48,195 bases of DNA, taken from the NCBI GenBank assembly GCA_964408735.1, contig CAYPAX010000023.1:1-48195 (forward strand). Direction: 5' to 3'. The DNA is from UBA7887 sp964408735. GTDB lineage: Bacteria; Pseudomonadota; Alphaproteobacteria; UBA7887. Below, in pieces: positions 24,402 through 32,266 of the stretch. The notes under the pieces are model-generated. The model worked only from the letters and a program-made list of their open reading frames with translations, searched no databases and was not told where the DNA came from. Every line of letters begins with the position of its first letter. Positions within the stretch are counted from its first letter, which is position 1. Made by a program: the position numbers and the translations under genes.

Positions 24402-26297
24402 TCAGTTCGTCGGCCGCGGCTCTTCCGGGAAATCGATACCGGCCCGGCGGAGGAGATCGATGAAGTCGTCAGCCGTCTGCTTGGGAATGTTCCAATAGCC
24501 GAGGTCGGTGCGGATGGTCTTGCCGAAGTCGGGATTGACTTCGAGAATCTTTGCGGCTTCCGCCCGCGCGTCGTCCATGCGCCCCATCTCGACGTAGAGC
24601 ACCGCGCGGTGGGCGTAATCCCATTGTGTACCCCAACTGAGTTGCAGCCCGTGTTCCAAGGCCCTGTCGTAGTCGCCTTGTAGACGGTAATGGTGGGTAA
24701 GGAGATAATTGTACCAGACCGGATGGTCCGGGTTCATGACCCTTGCTTTTTCGACCATGGCGGCGCCGCGCTCGACTTCGCCCGCCCAGCCCAGATTGGT
24801 GCCGATATCGGCGAGGATGGTCGCGTCATGGGGGCTCAGCGCCAGGGCCCTTTCGGCGGAGACGCGGGCAGCCACGACTTCGCCAAGATTGAAACGCACC
24901 AGGCTTTCAACGTAATGCGCTTCGGCGTTGTTGCGGTCGATTTCCACTGCCCGCATCGCCGCGGCCAGGGCGCGATCCAGGTTATCGGGAACCAGATCGA
25001 TGCCGAAAACCAGCTCGAAACGGTAGTTATGGGCCAACCAAAGGTGGGCGTCGGCATCCTGCGGATCTTCGGCTATGGCGCGTTCGAGGCAATCTCTTGT
25101 TTCCAGCAGCCGTTCCTCGGTCATGCCGGAATCGACGTATGTCCCAAGCAGATACTGGCAGTCGAGGCTGGTCAGGCTGCTCGTGGGCTTCTGCATGGCC
25201 CGCTCCGCTTCGGCGCGGGCGATGATGCCGGCGTAATCGCCGATGGCGTTGACGATGCCGGCGGTGATCTCGTCCTGCACGGCGAACAGGCTGGCGGCGC
25301 TGAGGTCGCGGTCGTAGGTCTTGGCCCAGAGATTGGTGCCGTCGGCCGCGTCCAGCACCTGGGCCGTCACGCGCAGCTCGTCTTGGTCGCGGCGCACGCT
25401 GCCCTCGACCACGTAATTGGCACCAAGCTCCTCGCCAACGGTGCCGGCATCCACGTCCTGACCCTTGTACTTCTTGGTAGAGTTGCGCGCGAAAACGAGA
25501 AAATCCGGGTAATTGGTCAGACGGTTGATGATGTCTCCGGTGAGGCCGTCGCTGAAATATTCCTCGTCCGGGTCGCCCGAAGGGTTGGCGAAGGGCAGCA
25601 CGGCAATCTTCGGGCCCGTCGGCAGGGTCACGGCGAGATCGACCTCGGAGGTGGTGTCTGAGGCCGGCTGCATAAGCCACCAGGCGCCAGCGCCGACGAC
25701 CAGGATCGCCGCTGCGGCCGCTGCCGCTAGAGTCCCTACGCGCTTCGGCTTGGCCTTGGGCTTCGCCAGCCCGTCTCCGATGCTGTAGGCGCGCACCGGG
25801 TCGGCGATGTTCTTGACCTCGTGCTCGCCGAGGAAATTGAAGCGCACGCCGAGCTTGGCGCGAACGCTGTCGAAGACGCTGCCGGAGACATTTATGCCGC
25901 CGGCATCGGCCATAGCCTCCAGCCTGGCGGCGACATTGACGCCATCGCCGTAGACCGTGCCGTCGTCGGCCTCCTCGATATCGCCGAGATTGACGCCGAT
26001 GCGGAAGCGCATGCGGCGGTCTTCGGTGAGTGCATCGTTGCGTATGGCAAGCTCGTCCTGGGTCTCGATGGCGGCCTGCACGGCACCGGCGGCACTGTCG
26101 AAGACGGCGAGCACACTGTCGCCGGCCATGTCGACGACACGGCCGTCATTGGCCTCGATGAAGCCGCGGAATATCTCCCGGTAGTCGCGCAGGGTGGCGA
26201 TGGTGGCGCGCTCGTCGTCGCCCATGAGGCGCGAGTAGCCAGCCGCGTCCGCCGCAAATATGGCAGCCAGCCGACGCTTGACCTCGCCATCAGCCAC
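24402..26297 (-). CDS. Membrane-bound class III cyclase / TolB-like / TPR protein (paralogue)
   Basis: 631 aa from the GTG at 26295-26297, which has GGGGGAG five bases upstream; an in-frame TTG at 26327 is rejected. The layout matches its neighbour: cyclase domain with D17 and D60, and D56 in place of the usual Lys (VVDMAGDSVLAVF), one membrane helix near 189-210 (Ala-rich, ILVVGAGAWWLM), a TolB-like segment (KIAVLPFANPSGDPDEEYFS), then TPR repeats. It is more like the truncated gene at the window start in its RIGVNLGD and VYGDGVNVAARLE segments. Product and trigger are unknown; cAMP is the likely product by family. Confidence 0.92.
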   Translation of the reverse strand: MADGEVKRRLAAIFAADAAGYSRLMGDDERATIATLRDYREIFRGFIEANDGRVVDMAGDSVLAVFDSAAGAVQAAIETQDELAIRNDALTEDRRMRFRIGVNLGDIEEADDGTVYGDGVNVAARLEAMADAGGINVSGSVFDSVRAKLGVRFNFLGEHEVKNIADPVRAYSIGDGLAKPKAKPKRVGTLAAAAAAAILVVGAGAWWLMQPASDTTSEVDLAVTLPTGPKIAVLPFANPSGDPDEEYFSDGLTGDIINRLTNYPDFLVFARNSTKKYKGQDVDAGTVGEELGANYVVEGSVRRDQDELRVTAQVLDAADGTNLWAKTYDRDLSAASLFAVQDEITAGIVNAIGDYAGIIARAEAERAMQKPTSSLTSLDCQYLLGTYVDSGMTEERLLETRDCLERAIAEDPQDADAHLWLAHNYRFELVFGIDLVPDNLDRALAAAMRAVEIDRNNAEAHYVESLVRFNLGEVVAARVSAERALALSPHDATILADIGTNLGWAGEVERGAAMVEKARVMNPDHPVWYNYLLTHHYRLQGDYDRALEHGLQLSWGTQWDYAHRAVLYVEMGRMDDARAEAAKILEVNPDFGKTIRTDLGYWNIPKQTADDFIDLLRRAGIDFPEEPRPTN

Positions 26298-26386
26298 AGC
26301 ATCTCCCCCGAGTATCAGAGCACCCAACAGCGTCTGCCGCCACGATACCGCGATTTCGGGCCGCGCTCAACTTGGGCCAGATTGCG

Positions 26387-27022
26387 CTATCGCCCGAACA
26401 TCCCGAGCGCGTAGTCACCCGCCTTTTCGAAAGCGCGGATATAGGCGGGGCGGGCGTGTATCCGACTGACCCACTGGGACAGTGCCCGGTAATCCGCCAG
26501 CACGCCGCGCGAGGCGGCGATCTCGATGGGGAAGGACAGCATGATGTCGGCCCCGCTCAGGGCCTCGCCGACGAAATAGTCGCGGCCCGTCATCTCGCCG
26601 TTCATGAAGAAGAAATGGTTCGCCGTCTCACTATCGATGCGAGGGCGCAGGGGGAAGCTGGCATCGCCGAGGCGCGAGGCGTAGAGATGCAGCATCAGCG
26701 GCAGCATGGCCGAACCTTCGGCGTAGTGCAGCCACTCGACATATTTGGGGTAGTTCGCCGAGCCGATGGCTGGCGCCATCCTGCCGTCGCCGTAGGTGCG
26801 GATGAGATAATCGGTGATGGCGCCGGACTCGTGCAGGCGCACGTCGCCGTCCCTGATGACGGGCGCTTTGCCCAGCGGATGGACGGCCTTGAGCTCCGGC
26901 GGCGCCAGGCGTGTCTTTTCGTCACGGCTGTAGCGGTCGATCTCGTAGTCCAGCTCCAATTCCTCCAGCAACCAGAGAATCCGTTGCGAGCGCGAGGTAT
27001 TGAGATGGTGAACGGTAATCAT
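26387..27022 (-). CDS. Glutathione S-transferase family protein
   Basis: 211 aa from the ATG at 27020-27022 (AAGGA nine bases upstream). The N-terminal thioredoxin-like domain has NTSRSQRILWLLEELEL with a Ser/Arg active-site loop, the conserved cis-Pro in GKAPVI and the glutathione-binding LHESGAITDYLI. The C-terminal helical domain follows from about residue 85. It is a cytoplasmic conjugating or peroxide-reducing enzyme; the substrate is unknown. It is divergent from the OsmC-family gene (122 bp apart), which suggests a shared response to electrophiles or peroxides. Confidence 0.9.
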   Translation of the reverse strand: MITVHHLNTSRSQRILWLLEELELDYEIDRYSRDEKTRLAPPELKAVHPLGKAPVIRDGDVRLHESGAITDYLIRTYGDGRMAPAIGSANYPKYVEWLHYAEGSAMLPLMLHLYASRLGDASFPLRPRIDSETANHFFFMNGEMTGRDYFVGEALSGADIMLSFPIEIAASRGVLADYRALSQWVSRIHARPAYIRAFEKAGDYALGMFGR

Positions 27023-27144
27023 GATATCGCATCCTTCTTGTGTTGGTTTTGTCTCGAATGGCTCGGAGGCTGGCGGCGCGCGGCGCTGCATGTTAGCATG
27101 CTCAATAGACAACATAACAGCAACGGAATGCGAGGGAGGAGACC

Positions 27145-27672
27145 ATGAGTGACGCCTTGAGAGACCTTATCGTAGAAACGCAAGCGAATTTCAAAGCAAA
27201 CCCGAAAGATGCGCTTGCAACCTTTCGCTCGGAATCGTCGTTGCAGGGCGGTTTGCAGTCGAAAGTCTCGATGCGCGAGCACAAGCTGACCGTCGACGAG
27301 CCGGAAGCCCTCGGCGGCGACGACAGCGGCCCCAATCCCGTCGAGCTCATCCTGGCGGCGCTGGGCACCTGCCAGGAAATCACCTATCGCGCCTATGCCA
27401 CGGCGCTCGGCATCCCGCTGGAAGAGGTCTCGGTGACGCTCGACGGCGAGATCGATCTGCGCGGCTTCTTCGGCGTCGACGACTCGGTTCATGCGGGCTA
27501 TCAGGCCATCAAGGGCACGGTTCGCCTGGTCTCGTCCGCCGACGACGCGGAGCTGGAGATGCTGCGCGGCGCCGTCAACGCCCATTGCCCGGTTCTCGAT
27601 ATCCTGTCGCGGCCGGTTCCGGTCGACCTAGAACTCGATATCCAGCAGGCCGCGGCAAAAGCCGCAGAGTAA
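27145..27672 (+). CDS. OsmC/Ohr family protein
   Basis: 175 aa. GGGAGGAG lies close before the ATG. Conserved redox Cys are C76 (LAALGTCQEIT) and C148 (NAHCPVLD), matching the peroxidatic and resolving Cys of OsmC/Ohr thiol peroxidases that reduce organic hydroperoxides. GPNPVELILAALG is the family core motif. The N-terminal 30 residues extend beyond short Ohr forms, closer to YhfA/OsmC-like types. Cytoplasmic. It is divergent from the GST gene and convergent with carbonic anhydrase, with a strong hairpin between. Confidence 0.9.
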   Translation: MSDALRDLIVETQANFKANPKDALATFRSESSLQGGLQSKVSMREHKLTVDEPEALGGDDSGPNPVELILAALGTCQEITYRAYATALGIPLEEVSVTLDGEIDLRGFFGVDDSVHAGYQAIKGTVRLVSSADDAELEMLRGAVNAHCPVLDILSRPVPVDLELDIQQAAAKAAE

Positions 27673-27678
27673 GCGTCC

Positions 27679-27705
27679 ACGGCGCCCCCACGATGGGGGC
27701 GCCGT
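27679..27705. terminator. Bidirectional hairpin terminator
   Basis: Perfect 12-bp stem (ACGGCGCCCCCA and its complement) with a CGA loop, seven bases after the OsmC stop and just before the stop of the convergent carbonic anhydrase gene. Downstream sequence is only weakly T-rich. Confidence 0.7.
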
Positions 27706-27712
27706 ATCGTTA

Positions 27713-28291
27713 TCAGACTACTTTTCCGGCCTCGGTCGCGGCGGGCACTTCCACCAGACGGCCGGTTCCACAGTCGTAGATGTAGCCGTAGATCGGAATA
27801 TTGCCCGGCACCAGCGGGTGATTGCGGATGCGCGTCACGTCCGCAGCCACGCTCTCGGCATTGTCCTTGATGGTCAGCCAATCGATGTATTGCGCTTCAT
27901 CAGATCCCGGCCCCGCACCATTGTCGTGCCAGCCGCTCTCGTCGACACTTGCCGTCTCCAGGCTGCTAGCCAGAAGCCCGCGCATGATCTCGTCGGAGAA
28001 CAGCAGCATGCCGCAATCGGTATGGTGGATAACGAACCACTCGCGCGTGCCCAGCAGCTTGTAGGAAATCACCAGCGAGCGAATGGCGTCGTCGCTGGCA
28101 CGCCCGCCGGCATTGCGAATGACATGGGCGTCACCCTCGGAAAGGCCGGCATATTTGGCGGGATCGAGCCGCGCGTCCATGCAAGTCAGGATGGCAAAGC
28201 CGCGCCCCGGCGGCAGGGGCAGGTCGCCTTTGTCGAAACTCCCGGCATAGGCCTCGTTGGCAGCCATAACTTCGTCGTGAATCTTGCTCAT
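27713..28291 (-). CDS. Beta-class carbonic anhydrase
   Basis: 192 aa from the ATG at 28289-28291 with GAGGAG four bases upstream. Zinc ligands are C37 (ILTCMDARLD), H90 and C93 (IHHTDCG). The Asp-Arg dyad is D39/R41, and VIRNAGG is the family signature. It interconverts CO2 and bicarbonate in the cytoplasm. The type with a WLTIKDNAESVAADV segment and C-terminal YGYIYDCGTGRLVEV is typical of short bacterial beta enzymes. It stands alone, 122 bp downstream of the GFA-family gene; that spacer holds no gene. Confidence 0.92.
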   Translation of the reverse strand: MSKIHDEVMAANEAYAGSFDKGDLPLPPGRGFAILTCMDARLDPAKYAGLSEGDAHVIRNAGGRASDDAIRSLVISYKLLGTREWFVIHHTDCGMLLFSDEIMRGLLASSLETASVDESGWHDNGAGPGSDEAQYIDWLTIKDNAESVAADVTRIRNHPLVPGNIPIYGYIYDCGTGRLVEVPAATEAGKVV

Positions 28292-28413
28292 AGTCTCCTC
28301 GCCTCTCTCTCGCATAGGTCAGGGGCCTCTGACGGGCCGCCACACAAGATGGAAACTATAGCAAAATAGTCGGCTTTGTAAATCGGATCAAAATACGTGC
28401 TTGATATGTTCTT

Positions 28414-28878
28414 TCAAGCGCCCGCGGTCGCGATGCGATAGCGCTCGACATTTTCGGCCGGCCAAACCTCGGCACGCCGGTAATATTCCGGCACGGCGGG
28501 TACGCCCTCGGGCAGCTGGACCCAGGGCTGCTTGGTCGAGGTGAAGATGTGGATGTCGGGCGGCGCAGCGGAGGGATCGTCGAGGGTTCCCGCGCGCACG
28601 AAATGCACCGCGCCCCGCGCACCCGAGTAATTGCTCCACAGAGTGACGCCGCAGCCGGCGCAGCGCGTGAACGCCTGGCCCTCGCCGCTTGCCGAGGGCA
28701 ACACGCTGCGCTCCACGTCGCCGCGCAGAAGCTCAAATTCCGAGGCCTCGATGAGAACGTTGACGGCAAATGCCGAGCCGGTCTCGCGCTGGCACCAGCT
28801 GCAATGGCAGCAATGCACGAACAGCGGCGCCGCGGTCAGGCGATAGCGCACCGTGCCGCAAGCGCAGCCGCCTTCCAC
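28414..28878 (-). CDS. GFA / CENP-V family zinc protein
   Basis: 154 aa from a GTG at 28876-28878, four bases after the pqqE stop; an ATG further back (28959) would put 27 codons inside pqqE. Zinc-binding Cys motifs are GGCACGTVRYRL, CCHCSWCQRETGSAF and RCAGCGVTLW, the pattern of glutathione-dependent formaldehyde-activating-like enzymes. Many members have unproven activity. Its tight placement behind pqqE indicates co-transcription with the PQQ operon, which is interesting because PQQ-dependent alcohol dehydrogenases can produce formaldehyde; that link is inference. Confidence 0.8.
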   Translation of the reverse strand: MEGGCACGTVRYRLTAAPLFVHCCHCSWCQRETGSAFAVNVLIEASEFELLRGDVERSVLPSASGEGQAFTRCAGCGVTLWSNYSGARGAVHFVRAGTLDDPSAAPPDIHIFTSTKQPWVQLPEGVPAVPEYYRRAEVWPAENVERYRIATAGA

Positions 28879-28882
28879 GATG

Positions 28883-30010
28883 TCAGCCGCCGTAGCGGCG
28901 GTAGATGAACTCCGGTGCTTCGCCGCCAACCGCCGCGAGCGGCTCGTCGAGCACGGCACGGTCGGGGGACAGCGCGCAGGTGGGATCGGTGACGGCGGCG
29001 TTGCCGGTCAGCATGTAGGCCTGGCAGCGGCAGCCGCCCCAGTCGATCTCCTTGCGGTCGCAGCTCTGGCAGGGCTCGGGCATCCAGGCGGTGCCGCGGA
29101 ATTGCTCGAAGGCCTCCGAGTTCTCCCAGATCCAGCCGAGTGGCTTCTGGTGCACGGATTCGAATTCGAGATCGGGAATGACCTCGGCCGCGTGGCAGGG
29201 CAGCACCTTGCCCGACGGCGTGATGTTGATGAACTGCCGGCCCCAGCCGCCCATGCAGGATTTCGGCCGCTGAGCATAATAGTCGGGTACCACGAAGTCG
29301 AAGGCGAGCACGCCCTTGAGACGCTCGCGCGCCTCGCGCACGATCTCCACGGCGCGGTCGAGCTCCTCGCGGGTCGGCAGGAAGGCGGTACGGTTGCGGA
29401 AGGCCCAGGCATAGTACTGCACCTGTGCCACCTCGATACGCTCCGCATCGAGATCGACGGCCATCTGGATCATCTCTTCCAGATGATGCAGGTTGTGCCG
29501 GTGCATCACCGCATTGACGGTGAGCGGCATATCGGCCTCGCGCACCCAGCGCGCGACCTGCTGCTTCTTCTCATGGGCGCCGTCGTAGCCGGCCACCCAG
29601 TCGCCGACCTCGGCGGTCGAATCCTGGAAACTGATCTGCACATGGTCGAGGCCGAGCTCGGCAAAACGCTGCACGCGCTTCTCGTCGAGCAGCACGCCGG
29701 AGGTGATCAGATTGCTGTAGAGGCCAAGCTTTGCCGCATGCTCGATGATGTCCTCGAGATCCTTGCGCACCGTCGGCTCGCCGCCCGAGAAATGGACATG
29801 CAGGACGCCCATATCCACGGCCTCGTCCATCACCCGCTTCCACTCCTCGGTGGTCAGCTCGCCGGAAGCCCGCTCGAGCTGGATGGGGTTGGTGCAATAG
29901 GGGCATTGCAGCGGGCAGCGATGGCTCAGCTCCATCAGCACCGCATAGGGCACGACCTTGTTCGGCGTGGCCTCTGCGGGCACGGCCGTCTGTTCGGCTA
30001 CTTCGCTCAT
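28883..30010 (-). CDS. pqqE: PqqE, radical SAM peptide cyclase for PQQ synthesis
   Basis: 375 aa cytoplasmic radical SAM enzyme that forms the Glu-Tyr carbon-carbon crosslink in PqqA. The [4Fe-4S] motif CxxxCxxC is C32, C36 and C39 (RCPLQCPYCTNP), followed by HFSGGEPTVR. The SPASM-type C-terminal Cys cluster is present (CMGGWG, LPCHAAE, CQSCDRKEIDWGGCRCQ). Length and motifs are normal. Its start overlaps the end of pqqD by four bases (ATGA). Confidence 0.97.
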   Translation of the reverse strand: MSEVAEQTAVPAEATPNKVVPYAVLMELSHRCPLQCPYCTNPIQLERASGELTTEEWKRVMDEAVDMGVLHVHFSGGEPTVRKDLEDIIEHAAKLGLYSNLITSGVLLDEKRVQRFAELGLDHVQISFQDSTAEVGDWVAGYDGAHEKKQQVARWVREADMPLTVNAVMHRHNLHHLEEMIQMAVDLDAERIEVAQVQYYAWAFRNRTAFLPTREELDRAVEIVREARERLKGVLAFDFVVPDYYAQRPKSCMGGWGRQFINITPSGKVLPCHAAEVIPDLEFESVHQKPLGWIWENSEAFEQFRGTAWMPEPCQSCDRKEIDWGGCRCQAYMLTGNAAVTDPTCALSPDRAVLDEPLAAVGGEAPEFIYRRYGG

Positions 30011-30294
30011 GTCACCACGAATCCCTTATCTGCCAGGTCCTGCAGCATGGCCGTCGCGTCCTTTGCAATGACGTCTCGTGGGGCCTTGAATTTTTCCGCC
30101 AAAGTATCGACGACCTGCGCCAGCGAGCGCTCGCCATCGCACAGCGAAATCACCTCGTGGGCGATATCGTCAAGCTCGAACACCCGCTCGGGCGCCAGAA
30201 TGATCCACTTGTCGCGCGGCTTGTCGAAGCGCAGCTTGGCGTGGCGCGGCAGCTTCGGCACGGACTCCTCATCCAGGGTCAGCCGCTCGCTCAT
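30007..30294 (-). CDS. pqqD: PqqD, PqqA-peptide chaperone
   Basis: 95 aa small winged-helix-like protein that presents PqqA to PqqE. PKLPRHAKLRFDKPRDKWII and APERVFELDD are the family signature, with the C-terminal SLCDGERSLAQVVDTLAEKF helix pair. It starts three bases after pqqC and overlaps pqqE by four bases, so the proteins are made in step. Confidence 0.96.
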   Translation of the reverse strand: MSERLTLDEESVPKLPRHAKLRFDKPRDKWIILAPERVFELDDIAHEVISLCDGERSLAQVVDTLAEKFKAPRDVIAKDATAMLQDLADKGFVVT

Positions 30295-30297
30295 GCC

Positions 30298-31098
30298 TCA
30301 CCCGTTCGACGCGGGCACGAAAGCACCCGGCGGGATGAAGCCGGGCTCGACGTAGGCGCAATAGAGCGCGTCGAGCTGCGCCCACAGCACGTCGGTCTTG
30401 AAGCGGATGGCGTTGAGCACCGCCTCCTGCTGCTCGCGGGTCTGGGCGTTGCGGATCACATAGTCCTTGCCGAACTCGGAATCGCGCGGTGCCTCGCCGA
30501 GGCGCTTCTGGAAATAGGCCAGGGCATATTCGTTTGCCCAGTCGTAATGCTTCGACAGGCCGGCGATGCGCTCGCGATGGATCGAGGGCGCGAAAAGCTC
30601 GGTCAGCGACGACGCCACCGCCTCCAGCTCGCTGCGCTTGCCGACGTAGTCGATATAGGCGTCGACGGCGAAGCGGGTGCCCGGCAGCAGGCCGGTGGTC
30701 GAGACCACATAGTCCTCGTCGAGCCCCAGGGTCTCGGTGAGCTGCAGGTAACGGCGGATGCCACCGGTCTCCACGTCGACGCCGTCATGGTCGAGCACGC
30801 GCGAGCGCCAGGCGCGGCGCAGCTGGGCGCTGGGCAGGCGCGCCATGAGGTTGAGGTCCTTGAGTGGAATGCAGGCCTGGTAATAGTAGCGGTTCAGCGC
30901 CCAGGCCTGGACCTGGCCGAAGTCGAGCTCGCCGCCGTGCAGCATTTTGTGGAACGGGTGCAGGTTGTGATAGCGCTCCTGCCCGATCTGCTTCATGGCC
31001 TCGGAGAACGCGTCAGGGCTCATCAGCTCGTCATGATCGACGTCAATATCGTACCAGTGGGTCGGCTTGACGTCGGCGACTATCGGGGCAGCAGTCAT
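30298..31098 (-). CDS. pqqC: PqqC, pyrroloquinoline-quinone synthase
   Basis: 266 aa oxidase catalysing the final cofactor-less ring closure and eight-electron oxidation to PQQ. Characteristic segments are YHNLHPFHKMLHGGEL, LNRYYYQACIPLKDLNLMAR, DHDGVDVETGGIRRYLQL and HYDWANEYALAYF. The ATG at 31096-31098 overlaps the pqqB stop (ATGA); the long frame to 31362 is only open sequence inside pqqB. Confidence 0.97.
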   Translation of the reverse strand: MTAAPIVADVKPTHWYDIDVDHDELMSPDAFSEAMKQIGQERYHNLHPFHKMLHGGELDFGQVQAWALNRYYYQACIPLKDLNLMARLPSAQLRRAWRSRVLDHDGVDVETGGIRRYLQLTETLGLDEDYVVSTTGLLPGTRFAVDAYIDYVGKRSELEAVASSLTELFAPSIHRERIAGLSKHYDWANEYALAYFQKRLGEAPRDSEFGKDYVIRNAQTREQQEAVLNAIRFKTDVLWAQLDALYCAYVEPGFIPPGAFVPASNG

Positions 31099-32021
31099 AG
31101 GGTAATCTCCATGCCGTCGTGGGATACTTCCCAACCCGCCGCCAGAACCTCGGCCCGTTGCGGGCTGTCGTCGAGCAGGATGGGGTTGGTGGTGTTGATG
31201 TGGATGAATATCTTGCGCGCAACGTCGAGGTCGGCGAAAGCGGCCATGGTGCCTTCCGGTCCGGAGACGCTCATATGGCCCATGCGGTCGCCGGTCTTGA
31301 CGCCGACGCCGTCGCGGATCATCTCGTCGTCGACCCAGAGCGTGCCGTCGAACAGCACGCACGGTGCGCCGCGCAGGCGCTCGGCCAGCTCGGGCGGGAA
31401 CGAGGCGCAGCCGGGGATGTAGAAGGCGCGCGTGGCACCGGAGCCGTCGCGGATCTCCAAAGCGATGGTGTCCTCGGCGACGGAGCCGAAATTCTCCTGG
31501 CTGGCATCCTCGAGCCAGAGCGCGACCTTGCCCGGTACCGAGAACGGCACCACGGTGATGCCGGCGTCCGAGCCGTCAGGGCAGACCAGGGCATTCGGTT
31601 CGTCCATGGTCAGCGGCGCGCGGGCCACGAATTGCGGATTGAGAACGTTGAAGATGTTGTTCGCGGCCAGCACGCCGAGCACACGCTGGGTGCCGTAGAC
31701 GCGCAGCGGATGGGATTCGCGCAGCGTCAGCAGGCCGGCGGTGTGGTCGACATCGGCATTGGTCAGCACCACGCCCTGGATGGGGCTGTGGCGCAGGCCC
31801 TCGCTGGGATGCATGACATCGTTGTAGAGGATCTGCGCGCGCAGATCCGGCGAGGCATTGCACAAGAACCAACGCTTGCCGTCGGCGCTTACCGCGATCG
31901 AGGACTGGGTGCGCTGGTGAGCAGCGGCATCGCCCTCACGGGCGCGGCGGCTGTTGGGGTGATTGCAATTCCACTGCGGGAATCCTCCGCCAGCGGCGGA
32001 GCCGAGAACGCGTATCTGCAT
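31095..32021 (-). CDS. pqqB: PqqB, metallo-beta-lactamase-fold hydroxylase of PQQ synthesis
   Basis: 308 aa. The opening MQIRVLGSAAGGGFPQWNCN and the TNADVDHTAGLLTLRE metal-site motif mark PqqB, which acts on the crosslinked Glu-Tyr intermediate. Further ligands are likely in the C-terminal HINTTNPIL segment. It follows pqqA by 74 bp and overlaps pqqC by four bases. Confidence 0.96.
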   Translation of the reverse strand: MQIRVLGSAAGGGFPQWNCNHPNSRRAREGDAAAHQRTQSSIAVSADGKRWFLCNASPDLRAQILYNDVMHPSEGLRHSPIQGVVLTNADVDHTAGLLTLRESHPLRVYGTQRVLGVLAANNIFNVLNPQFVARAPLTMDEPNALVCPDGSDAGITVVPFSVPGKVALWLEDASQENFGSVAEDTIALEIRDGSGATRAFYIPGCASFPPELAERLRGAPCVLFDGTLWVDDEMIRDGVGVKTGDRMGHMSVSGPEGTMAAFADLDVARKIFIHINTTNPILLDDSPQRAEVLAAGWEVSHDGMEITL

Positions 32022-32095
32022 CGCGATTCCTTATGACCGTTGGTGACGGCCAGGCCGCCGACAGAGGACCACTGCAAATTTCCTTGCTGACCGGT

Positions 32096-32170
32096 CTACA
32101 GGTCGGCGCAGGCGTAGCAGTTGATCTCGAGACCGACAGCGATCTCAGTTACCACTGGAGTGCTCCACAT
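32096..32170 (-). CDS. pqqA: PqqA, precursor peptide of PQQ
   Basis: A 24-codon gene, too short for routine ORF finding. The peptide MWSTPVVTEIAVGLEIN is followed by CYACADL and carries the crosslinked Glu and Tyr in the E-I-N-C-Y core. The ATG at 32168-32170 has GGAGGG seven bases upstream and the stop is TAG. A Cys sits between the crosslink residues and another follows the Tyr. It heads the operon pqqABCDE plus the GFA-family gene. The promoter must lie in the 96 bp behind flhB, or transcription reads through from the flagellar genes. Confidence 0.93.
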   Translation of the reverse strand: MWSTPVVTEIAVGLEINCYACADL

Positions 32171-32266
32171 GGTTCATCCCTCCACAAAGTTTAAGGGTTT
32201 CTCCCAAACCCGCCCGGGTATCGAGCGGGCCGAGGGAAGATAGGCGAGCGCCTTCTTAGGCGTAAG

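Noticed and set aside
28318..28333. GTCAG/CTGAC hairpin and a 14-base word shared with 44974-44987
   Set aside because: The stem is only five or six bases, and a 14-base match is expected by chance several times in a GC-rich window of this size.
28853..30355. 500-codon plus-strand open frame opposite pqqD and pqqE
   Set aside because: Antisense shadow; the minus strand encodes unmistakable PqqE and PqqD.
32249..32262. Five-base stem CGCCT/AGGCG after flhB as a terminator
   Set aside because: The stem is too short and no T-tract follows on the minus strand; termination there is not supported.
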